Source of the DNA: Deuterostichococcus epilithicus
Lineage: Eukaryota > Chlorophyta > Trebouxiophyceae > Prasiolales > Stichococcaceae
Assembly (NCBI GenBank): GCA_033439295.1
Contig: JAVTLE010000008.1
Span: 2,790,001 to 2,854,000 of the forward strand
Length of the DNA: 64,000 nt
Direction of reading: 5' to 3'
Each line of letters begins with the position of its first letter. Position 1 is the stretch's first letter. The notes beneath the pieces were generated by a model. The model was given only the letters and a program-made list of their open reading frames with translations, was not told where the DNA came from and made no database searches. Of the stretch, positions 47,201 through 59,200 are shown piece by piece. The translations under genes and the position numbers were made by a program.

Positions 47201-50200
47201 TCCCCCGTCGCCGCCGTCGGCACCAGCGGGGGCCCGGCAGACGACGGCGGCGCCGCCGGTGGGTCGGGCGCTGACACGATGGGCATGTCGAGGGAGGCGG
47301 TCGCAGCTGCTGTCATGGCGGCGGTGGCAGGGCTGCTGGGGGAGGGCGTGGCGGCGGATGCGCCGCTGCTGGCGGCGGGCCTGGACTCGCTGGCGGCGGT
47401 GGAGCTGCGCAACGACATCGCCAGGTGCGGTTTAAGCCCCTGTTGCACGCATCCCTTTCACGAAATGCGAGTTCCTGGGGATGCTTGTTTGCTGTCCAGG
47501 CAAGCCGCGGACAGCAAACAAGCCGCGGGGGCCGAGGGAGTCGAGGGTCCCCAGTCCAAAACAAGTTGCATTCGTGTGCTGGGCTTCCAGCATCGGCCCC
47601 CCTACAGGTAGTTGATGCGCTTGAACGATGCTGCTGGGTATGATACCCCTGCCGGACACAACGCCTTCTGGCCAACCTGAATGCGCCACTGTGTCGCTTA
47701 AGTCCAAACCCTAGCAGCTGAGGCCAAGGCCAGTCGAGCAGCACGTGTGAGGATCTCGTCCGGCTCGACGCCTGCCGGAGTTCGTTACTGCGGCACTGTG
47801 GCATGTGTCTCGAATGCTACATGGCCAAGCCTGCTGTCTACGATCAACAAGCACATCTCTGCTCGATAACACTGTTCCTAGCTTTGGACCATTCGCTGCA
47901 CAGGCACCTCGACTCGCCAAGCAGAGCAGCATTTGATACTGCAGGTGGACCGGCAATGCACCTGGAAGATGTGGGTTTGGAAGCTGCTAGCAGCGAATCC
48001 AGCAGAGACGGCGGCGAAGGAGAGCCTCTGCAATCGTCTCACGACCGCCTGCTGTGCTACAGTACGAGCATGACCGTGTTCATTCTTACGATTGCAGGTC
48101 CTGCAGGCTGGACCTGCCGACGACGCTGGTGTTCGACTATCCGACCACCGCTGCGCTGATCGGCTTCATTGCGGCGCAGCTGCAGCCGCTGCCAGCCGAT
48201 GGCGCCGTGCCCAGGCTAATTGCCAGTGCCGTGTCCTTGAGGCGAGTGCCCAGAACATTTCCTTCCACCACCACTGTCTGCTATTGTCGCTGCAGATGCC
48301 GCACCGTTTGTTCTTGGTGCTAAGCCTACAGCGCCGGCGCACATCTTCTGTCACTGTTACAGCAGGAGGCGCTATGCAGGAGAAAGCGCCCACACCCATA
48401 ATCAGTGTCCCTGGCCAGAAACTCCAGCCGGGCACGCACGGAGGCTTGTGCTCAGTTCTTCTGTCATCAGCAGTCTCTTGATGAACGGGTTTGCAACCTC
48501 TCATTCGCGCCTGTGAGCAGGGACGGCAGCCAGCTGGTCGTCATCGACTCCCTCACCGGCCGCTTCTCCAGCCACCCTGGGGCGACAGCAGGAAGCGGTG
48601 ACCGCGCGGCGGCGACCGACCTGACACGCCCGACGCCCTTTGTGCGCTGGGACGTGGACACGGACCTGCCTGGCGTGGTGTCGCACAAGCCCGGCAGCCG
48701 GTTCGGCAAGTGCGTCTGCCCAGACGCAGCAAAGCAGCGTGTCATGGTTTCGGAACAGCAGCTTGGCTCGTTTCCTGCCCATGCAGCTGCCCACAAACCG
48801 CAATGCGTCGGTGCGCATTCACCATCGCGGCTGCGCTCAATGGGCATCTGTGGGCAGATCCACCACCAGACAAATGACCGCGGCACGCGCCGGAGGCGAG
48901 CCGACAAGGAGACCTGACATCAGTGGGTCCACAGGCACCGAAGGCATCGACTGAGTCACATCGCACCCTGATAGAAGAGCTGCGCCGCGCTTCCAGTCCA
49001 CGACATATGGCTGCGCAGGTTCCTCGAGGGTGCTGAGGAGTTTGATGCCGTGCTGTACGGCATCAGCCCCTCAGAGGCGCTTGTCATGGACCCTCAGCAG
49101 CGGCTCATGCTAGAGGTGCGTCTCTGATACAGTCCAATGCTCAAGCCGTTGGGCTTGCCAAGGAGCGTCCTTCCAATCAGGCAGCACACGGCAGGCAAGC
49201 GCAGGCTGCAAGCTCCAGTGCCAGTCGGGTGCCCGGCTCGCTGGCTGTTGAAGTCGGCGTTTTAGTGTGCTGTCTCGGATGCGGACACTGCTGAATGGCC
49301 TGGCGTCATGAGCGTGTATCAAAGCGCTATCGGCTGCTCGCGAGCACATCGAGATGGGCCATGGAGTACATGCTGCATTTCATGACTGTTCAGGTCCGTG
49401 CCTGCTCCCCGGGAAATTGCCTGACGTGTGACGCTTTTCCGCCTGCTGCAGGGTGCCTGGGAGGTGGCCGCGCAGTGGCGGGCCGGCGGCGCCGAGCTGA
49501 CGGATCCCGGCGCTCCATCGACGGCGGTCATCGCGGCGCAGTCCTTCTGGGACTACAGCGCCATGCTGCCGGGTGGGAACGCGTCCGACGCCTACAAGGT
49601 CAGCGGCCGGTGCTTCAGCGTCGCCGCGGGCCGCGTCTCCTACGTGCACGGCTTTAAAGGTGGGGCTCGTCAGAATGCGGACACCCCAAGGTGCAGCACC
49701 TGGCACACGTTGTTGCCGTGTCTTGGAGCACGGTCACACATACCTGCTGATGAGAAGGACAGATCCGTGTGGGCGGAGACGTTAGCCGGCATGTCAGACT
49801 TTTCGGGGCACCGCTGGCGGGTCAGCCTGGCTGTCATGGTGTTGCAGGTCCGTCGGTCAGCGTCGACACGGCGTGCTCCTCGTCGCTGGCCTCCGTCGCG
49901 CTGGTCGCGACGCTGATGAGGGCCGGCAAGTGCGGCCGGGCGCTGGCGGCGGCGGCGCTGCTGACGCTGGACCCGTGCACCATTGGCGCTCTGGCGGCCG
50001 CAAACATGCTGGCACCCGACGGCCGCTGCAAGACGCTGGACGCGTCCGCGGACGGGTGAGGCATTCCCGAAATTGGGCTGGACCTCTGGGAGCTGCTGAT
50101 GGGCTATTGCGAAACCTTAAGCAGGAAAAGGAGTTTGATAGTAAATTCTGGAGTGTCAGCCTATCTCTGCAGCTCTGCCAGCTCACCAAGTGGGTCACAG

Positions 50201-53200
50201 TGCGGTTGGGTCACGGTGCAGACAGTGAACCTCCTCCCAGAAGCCCAGCGCTGACCTGCTCCCTGTCAATCCTGTGTGGCAATGAGCGCCGATCACACCC
50301 GACAGTGGCATGGCCCTCTGACTTGTCATGTTGACAGTTCCCAGGCCCTACCGGCATGCGCAGTGTCGCCTGCTGCAAGACCACGGGCACACACCACGGC
50401 GCAGCTGTATAGGATCTCCATGTGCCGGCAGGGGTGGCCGAGGTGCTGTGCAGCATCAGCCCGAACAGCTTGGCGCCCACGATCGCCGACTGCATGTACG
50501 CATTCCGCTGGGGGCTGTCGCTCGCACAGTCGGCAAAGTGCGCATAAGCCGTACTGCGCCACAGCAACCACGACATCACTAGGCGGTAGTGGTGATAGTT
50601 GGGTATCACCCGAAATGCTGGAGATCAAGACAAAGAGCGCTGTGCTTGAGAGAGAAGTAAAACACACAGAGCGAGTGTGCACATTTTCGCGTGCCGCCTC
50701 GGCGTTCAAGGGAGCTGACGCCGCAGTCAATGCGTTGATCACCTACTGGGGCTTGGTCAACCGCTGTGGGACCAGGCCCGAAGCCGAGCTGGCGGCGTGT
50801 TGACATTCCGAAGGTACACACGCGGTGAGGCGGCCACCGCCATGGGTGTCAGCCTGCGGGATGCGACAGACGTCTCAGGCGCCGCGGACACTGGCGTCGT
50901 GGTGCGGGGCTGCGCCATCAACCAGGACGGCCGGTCCAGCAGCCTGACAGCGCCGCACGGCCCCTCGCAGCAGCAGGTGCGTTGTTTCGTCATGTTGACA
51001 AAACAGCAGGGTCTCCACTGCCAGTAGCGCAGGGTCATCGCGATGGATCGTGTCATCGGTGTGCAACTTACTGTGCACAGCCAATGGTGGCTCGAGGCGC
51101 TCGTGGCTGCTCAGCACGAGCCTACCTATGTGAGCTCTCATATCAAGCTTTCCACGCGCCCCTCTTGAAACCGCTGCTGGGCACTGCGGGCCGAGGCACC
51201 GTGACATTGTGTGTCTTCTGCGCGCCGGCAAACACAGGCATGTGGCCGCCAGGCATTGGGACGCTTAATATGCAGGTGTTGCGGACAATTCGAGTTCAAG
51301 AGAACCGTGCTGGCATGCACAGGTGATGCGAATGGCGCTGGCGGATGCTGGGCTGCGACTGGACGACATCGGGACGGTGGAGATGCACGGCACTGGCACG
51401 CCGCTCGGCGATCCCATCGAGGTGAGCCCATCGTCCTGCAAGCAAACCGCTGGGGCCACAGCCGCAGGGTGTTTGCAGCCAAGTCAGACGTGCAGTGGCC
51501 TCTGCTGCTGTGGCAGTCTGGCCAGAACTCCGTGACGGGTCACTGGCACGTGCGTTGACGACAGAGCAATGGCAGCAGGTGTGGTCCCGTGCTTCTACTG
51601 CGATGGATTTCCGAAGTAGAAGTCGCAGTTGCCCTGACCCCAGACCCTGAACACTGCACAGGTGGGCGCAGCGCATGCAGTGCTGCTGAAGAGCGGCCAG
51701 CGGCTCACACCGCTCACGCTGGCGGCGGCGAAGGCGTACCAGGGCCATTGCGAGCCCGCCGCGGGCGCCACAGGCATCCATGCCTCCGTGCACAAGTGAG
51801 TGTGTAGCGCCTCGTTTGCCGCATGTTGGCGCGCAGCACTTCCTTGTGGGGAGCAGGGCTCGAAGCACACGATGGGAACGAGAACTACCTTTCAAGTGCA
51901 ACCGCATGTGAAGCTCGGCTCTGCTATGTATCTTTGTTAGAAGCTCGATTTGATGCAAGAGCAGCAGGACATGCATGAGCTGGGATGTATGCTTGACGAA
52001 TGGTCTTTCAAGGGTGCGCGACACTGGTTTTCACGGCTGCGCAGGCTGATGCAGGGCGTCACGCGGGGCATCCCGCACCTGACAGCCGTCAACCCCTACA
52101 TCGCCAGCAGCCTGCAACCCCCCAAGTCGTCAGCCACTGGAGACTGTGCCGTGCTCATGCCCCGCCAGCGCGGCTGCAGCGCTGCATCTGCGACGGAGGC
52201 TGGAAGCTGCGTCGGCATCAGTGGCTTCGCCTTCCAGGGCACCAATGCGCACATCATTACCGGCAGGTTCGTCGGGCCACAGCTAAGACGCATCAGCTGC
52301 TTCACTCGCTGTTTCTGGCCCCGCACTTTGCAGAGACAAGGGCCTGCACCCTGCAAGGAATCTGCCTGCAGCTGTCCACTGCGACAATGAGGCGCTGCAG
52401 TGACGGCCATGGGAAAGTCGGGTGCCGCAGCAGAACCTCTTGAGGCTGGAGCCGCACTGTTGTGGCTTGGGCCCGAGGCTCAAGCTTGCTGAACAAGTTT
52501 ACAAGCGAGCACTCTTGAGCTTGAGCCCGAGCAACACCATTGCTCACCCTTGAACCTCAAGCAACGGCGGCTCAAGAGTGCACGAAAGCATGCGCGACTG
52601 CTGCACGAAAGAGTGCGTGACTGATCATCTGTCCAAGCAGGCGACACAGCGGCGCCATGGCGGGCTACCGAGGTGCACTCACCCCTGCGGCGGCGTGGCG
52701 GCGGCAGCGGCACTGGTACGCACCCTCGCCACACCGCCTGCTGACGGCGTGCCGCGTCGCAGCCGCCCAGACAGCAGGTGAGCAGGCACAAGGGTGGCCC
52801 CGGAGCTGCCACAAGCTGATTGGAGTTCTTCTCTTCGGCAATGGTGCGGCTGACTGCGGGATTACGCCTGCTACCTTTCACTGCCTCTCGGCGCCTGCCC
52901 CACATGCCCAATCCCCTTCCCCACCCTTTCGACGCCACACACTCACACGCCTCACACCATGCGCCACTTCATTCATGGCACCACCACGTGAATTCGCTCC
53001 CCACACTCACATCCTCATGCATCGCACCGCAGGGTTCACCTTCCGCCTGGCAAAGACTACGGGGCTGGCCTTCCTATGGGCGCACCGCGTCTCGGGCAGG
53101 GCGCTGGTGCCTGGCGCCGCCATGTTCGAAGCGGCGCATGCGGCAGGCTGCACCCTGGCAGGTGGAGCATTGAACTCGACACCGGCGCTCGCAAGTTGCG

Positions 53201-56200
53201 ACATGGTTGGCAAACAAGCTGACTTTCATGGACGCTGCATGGCGGTTTCGATCGCAGCTGGACACCCCGAATCGTCGGGCATCTCGTGGCAGTCTTTACA
53301 CACTTGACTTCAGGCTGTGGTCGATTTCAGACCATCATCGACCGAGGGCGCAAGAAGTATGCAAGCTTTGCACCATTTTGCACCGACAACCGTCAATTTG
53401 GCCGTGGGCGTGTGCCTTGTCCCACTGGAATGCACCCGCTTCGGCTCCCAGCGGCTGAACTCATGACCTGCAGGCGCTGTTCAGGACCTGCGGCGGCCGG
53501 CGCTAACGGGACTCGCCATCACCGCGCCGCTGGTGCTGCCGCAGCCGCAGCCGAAGCAGTCAGGGCGAGGCGCTAACGCTGCCGCCGACTTCATACTGGA
53601 TGTAATGGTGGATCTGGGTGGCAGCGGCGTGCGCTTGGAAAGCCAGTTGTCCGGCCAGAGGTGAGCTTTGGATTGGCCCATACTCACCTGGCCCATGTGC
53701 ACAAGCATGTGGCAGACCAAGCATGCTATCCGCGCTCATGCAGAAGTGCACCCATGCTAACCTTGCCGACCAGAGCTTGCGCAAGGTGCGTCTCAGCGAG
53801 GTCGGCATGGGTGCATGCAATGCATATCCACGATATCAGGCTATCTGTATCGTGCTTTGTTGCTACCTTTTTCAGCATGTGGTGTGGCATGCTGGGTTCG
53901 TTTCACCATGCCGACTGCGTCACGATTTGCCGTCTCGAAGAGCTGTGTACCACATGCACATGAAAACGCTTCAACTGCTCTGTGAGCAAAGGCGTCATTG
54001 CACTGCTGCGCTGCTCAGCAGCGCAGCCATCTGACTTCGCGAAGGCAGCCACGACAGCGAAGATAGCCAGCCCATGTCTTCGCAGCGCATCATATCAGAC
54101 CCGCGCAGACACCTTGAGCCTCATTGCAGAATGCAGACCTCGAGTTTCCAACCGCCTGTGCACCAGTGACTGTCTCACGCTGCCGCAGGGCACCTACGCC
54201 GCACCTTCAAGGCGGGTTCACGGCCGCATGGCAGCCGCGGGCCTGCTCAGTGACCGCATGCCCTGGCGGCGGAAGCAATGTGTCACGGACGGTCCTACAC
54301 GGGCTGGCGCATCCGGCGTCCGTACAGCCGCCTCTGGGCCGGGGGCTGGGCTCTGTCGATGCTAAGGTGGGCATCTGTTTGCAGTCCATCGAAAGGTCCC
54401 TGGCCTTCATACAGTCAACGCCGTGCGCCCGCCATATGCTCGGCCTCTATCCTGGGTAGTGCCAAATTGCCCACTGGGTGAGACAGTGCTCGACATACCC
54501 GCTGGGTAACGCTGCTCGAGCGATTCGTGCTCGTCCTACCCACTGGGTTTGCCGACATTGGCCACCCACTTGGTGACAGTGCCTGAGCCAAGGCTGACGA
54601 CTTGAATCATGCCGCTCGCTACCACCTGTGGCCGCGTACCACGGATGCTGACATTCTGATCCTCTCACCGTCCGCAAATCCCTTGTGCAGATGGTGTCTG
54701 CCGACGGCTTCACTGCCCACCCTGCCGTGGTGGACGTCGCGTCACACTTTGGCGCCATGTTCGACACCGACCCTAGGGCTGCGCCGGGATCTGCTGCCGC
54801 TGCAGCCAGGGTGCCTGTGGGCCTTGGAGCCTACAGTGTGCCAGGTGCAGCTCCGCAGGTGTGTGGTGTCCTCAACGAAGCTGTGCAGAGATCTAGTTCG
54901 GGCTGTTTGCGAGGTTGACGACAAATGTGAGTGGCTGTTCTCCGCCGGTGCAGAGCATGTACGTGGATGCTGACGGCAACTGACAGCATCATCGGACCCA
55001 GTCAAAGCTGAGCTCCTGAGTTATGCTAGTTCCGCTCTGTGGTCTCAGTACTGAGTGATTTGACACCGACTGGTTCCTGCAGGTGACTCAGCTCTACGCC
55101 GCCAGCAACGCCGCGCATGTGTCTGCCAATGGCACGCGGCTGAGCAGCTTCGAGCTGCACGCCGGCAGCGGTGGTGCAACGGCCGCATTGGCCGGCTGGC
55201 AGGCCCGCCCGATTGGCCGTTCATTGCAGCTACCACAGGCTTCTGCCACGGCAGCAGCAACAGCCCAGCTGGCAGCGCAGCTTGAGCAGCTCGCAGCCAG
55301 CGCTTGGGTGTATGAGATCCAGTGGCAGGCGGCCGCTGCCACTGTTGTCGCCAGCAGCCGCAAAGCGGAAAGCAGCCGCAGCCGGCTGCACTGGCGCCTG
55401 CAGCCTGGCGGCAGCCATGCAGGCGGCTTGGCCGGCGCAGCGGCAGCCGGCTCGACGGTCGGCACCTGTCTGAGACTGCTGCGCATGCTGCAGCAGCCGG
55501 CTGCCGGCAGCGGTGCAGCAGTGCTGTCGGTGTTCCTGTGCAGCAGCAGCGCGGGCGATAGCAGCAGCGCAGGGTGCGACGGCGGCCGTCGGCCTGGCGC
55601 CGTCGCTGCCATGGTGGCGGCGGCGATGCTGCGCACTGCAGTGCTCGAGCAGCCGGCGCTGCAGTATCGGCTGACCGTCACCAGCACGATCAGCTGGAGT
55701 CGTGCGGCGCCTTTGGCGCCCGACCAGGAGGCAGAGCTCCGGCAATCATCGGCCACGGCTTTCGTGCCCAGGCAAGCTGCAGCGGCTCCAGGGTTCGGGG
55801 CACACGATGAGCGGCATCTGCTCTGCAGAGATGAATGCAAATTGGAATAACGTGCAGATAGGGCTGGTTGTGCCTGCCCGATTGGAACAATTTATGAAGT
55901 CTGACACCAAACTAGTCCTGCTCTTGACGAGCCTGCAGTGTACTCCATACCCTGGGGTTCTCAGCCGGTGGCTGCTTGCAGGCTGTTGCCAGCCATACAA
56001 CAGGCGCGGTCTGGTTTGGACGCTTCGCCTGCGGGCAGCTCTGCAGGCACGGCGCTCATCACCGGCGGCATGGGCGCTCTCGGCAGCCTCGTCGCCCGCT
56101 GGCTGCTGGCGGGCGGCCAGGGCAGGTAAGGATGCTCTTATAAACGTATAGACGTTATTTAATTGCTTACAAGTCAGCTTCTATGTATTGACCGCTGAAA

Positions 56201-59200
56201 CGCGGCGCGGTGCCCTTGCGGAAGCATGGCCGCCAGGGTGGGCGCCCAAATCAAGCAGGGGTGTTGATACTCTCGGGATAGCCCTCTTTAGGGCGTGGCC
56301 AAACACATTACCCGGCACATGGCACATGGCTAAGATGACTATTGTGGAGTGCGCTGGCCCCACAGTGCCGCTTGCATCAAGCCCTGGTCCTGGCTCCCAT
56401 AAGCAGCTGACGGCACGTGATATTCCAGCCAAGCCACCTGGGAAGTGCCAATTTCCTACTGGACTTGGTTGTTGTCATTTGCGAGCACTTCTGTGCGGAA
56501 GCCTTGACCGAGCCGGCCATGTACCGCATGCTGCCATAACAGTGTATCGGGGGCCAATTTGCTTGCGCATGTCATGTTGCACATGGAAGGCGCATTGCAT
56601 GGTGACCGCATGCAGACAGGAGGTCAGTAGGTGAATGCACTGAAAGTTCAATCGGTACTACAGGGCCTCCAACATCGTTTGTCTTGGGCGCACTGGTCGT
56701 GGCGCCTGTGTCAGCGGCCTTACGGCAGCTGGAAGCTGCGACGGCTGTGTGCAGCTGGAGTTCCGAGCGGCTGACATCGCGGCGGCAGCTGACCTTGAGC
56801 AGGCGACTGGATCCAGCATGCAGGTGGGGTTACACACTCGCCTAGAAACTCTCTGCACAAAGTTCCTCCTCAGCAGAGCCGACGCTTTCCCAGCAGCGCC
56901 TCCTGCTGTGTGTCTGGCAGTGCTTGAACGCCGCACCTTGTAAGGCCCATCGACCAGGTGAAAGGGGCATCCAACTGCCCTGAATGATTGATGTCACCTG
57001 AATGCTGCCAACTCGCAGGCCAGCAAGCCATTGCAGACGGTGCTGCACGCCGGCGGCGCAATTGCCGATGCGCTGGTGCCCCGGCAGACGGCCGCCAGCG
57101 CCCGCGCCGCCGTTGCCGCCAAGGCCGCCGGCGCCGCGCATCTGGTCGGGCTGACGGCGGCAGCGCCGCTCGACAGCCTGCAGCTGTTTTCGTCCGTTTC
57201 CGGGACGCTGGGCAACGCCGGGCAGGCCAACTACGCGGCAGCAAATGCTGCGCTGGACAGCATGGCTTCCGATCTCCAGGTACGACTCCCTGTGGCGGGT
57301 GATCTCCACTGCATCCGCGCCGCAGCCGGCGCCCACAAGACGAGCGTGTGCAGTGGTCGTTGCTGGACAGATGCAGTGTCACTTTTCCCACAAGGAGTCG
57401 GTGCGTCTGTCGCTCTTTGGATACAGACTGGACAGGCAGCCTCGTGATGCTGACACTCCGGCTGACTACAGCTGGCGATGCCGGCCTTTGGCTGAGTTCT
57501 GTCGCTGATGCTGGCCTTCGGCTGAGTCCTGACGGTGATGCTCATAATTTCGGCTGAGTCCTGCTGGTGACGACCATCGGCAGGCGGCAGGGCGAGCTGC
57601 CATCAGCCTGGCGTGGGGCCCCTGGGGCGGCGCCGGCATGGCCGCAGCCGACCCCGGCCTGACTCTACGCCTGCGGCGTCAAGGTACTGCATCGCGAATC
57701 CTGGGCAGCAGCATGCGCACATACTCACTCAGGGTCATGCCAAACGTGCAACACATGCAATTCACAGATGCTGGCTTAGCCTGGGGCAGCGTTGTGAGTC
57801 GCAGTGCGCTTTCCGCATGCTGATCCTTGCAAGCCAGGCGCTTTCATGTGCGAGGCATAATGCCCACGCATTGAAAAGGCAGTGCTGGTGATGATCAGGG
57901 TGCAATGCACAGTGCAGCTTAGAAAACGTCTAGAAAAATGCCGAAACTTGTGAAATTGTCTAGTCTTTAAATAGCAGAACATTTGATTCTGTGTATTCAG
58001 CCTGCGCTCAGGCTTCGAGACGCTTGAGCCCGGACAGGGGCTGGCCATCCTCGCGGCTGCGCTGCAGCCCGCTTCCGCCTTCCCGCCTGCCGCGGCGGCC
58101 AGCCCGCTGCTCTGGGGCGCCCTGCTCAGGCCGCACGGAGCCCGCGCCGGCAGCCGCATGTACCTGGAGTTCGGTTCCCCGCCGCAGCCGCAGCCATCGG
58201 GCGCACAGCAGCCGGCGCTGCGGCCGCAGCCTGCACAGCGGCAGCAGGGCGCCAGTGCGGCAGTGCAGGCAGAGAGGAGCAGCGACAGCAGGATGCAGGG
58301 GGAGGCGGCCGTGCGGGCGCAGCTGCTGGCGCTCATGCGCGGCATCGTCGGCGCCGAAATCTCCCCGGATCAGCCGCTGATGGAGGTGCTGCCGTTTGCA
58401 CAAAGCTCACTGGAAGCTCAGTGTAAGCTCGGTTGGTGGGCAGTCTCGCGGCCGCAATATGTCTGGTCGCACCCGAGTTGCTGTCTGCGCAAGTTGCAGA
58501 TGCTTGATGGTGCTGCAAGGAGAGAGCATGGTGGCGGCCCATGTTGCGAGTCCATGGCATACCCGTCATTTTGCTGCAGCGCGCAGGACCTTGCTGATCG
58601 CAAGTATTGTCGTGGGTGCGCAGGCTGGGCTGGACTCGCTCGGGGCGGTCGACCTGCGCAACGCCATCGCCGCCGCCTTTGGCATGAACCTGCCGGCCAC
58701 TGCGGCTTTTGACTACCCGACAGCTGCCGCCCTGGGCGACCACATACTCAAGGAAGCCGCGCCGCCATCTGCGGTCGCAGAGGAGCAGCGGCGGCCGTCA
58801 GGAACATTCTCGGATCGCTCGGAATGGGACGACGACCAATCAGGCGGCTCCTGGGACGGCCAGGAGGCAGCGGCGGCCGCGGCGACGGAGGCAGGAAGCG
58901 GCAAAAGCAGCCGCGGCGGGATGTCGGAAGCGGAGGTGCTGGCTGGCGTGCGGTCAGCGGTGGCGGAGGTGCTCGGAGCATCCTGCGTCGGCGATGACGG
59001 GCCATTGATGGAGGTGGTTCCAGCAGCAGTTGCAGCATCCTGCTTCCAAAAGTGCCTGCAGCATCCTGCTTGAGCTGCGCATGCTGCGGCAACATCTCAT
59101 CCAGGTCATGTTATTGAGGGCTGGCATTGCAAGGTGAGTGACTCTTGAGCGCGTCTGCACGGGGCACGCTGCAAGGGTGTGGTCACTGAGCTAGATCAGC

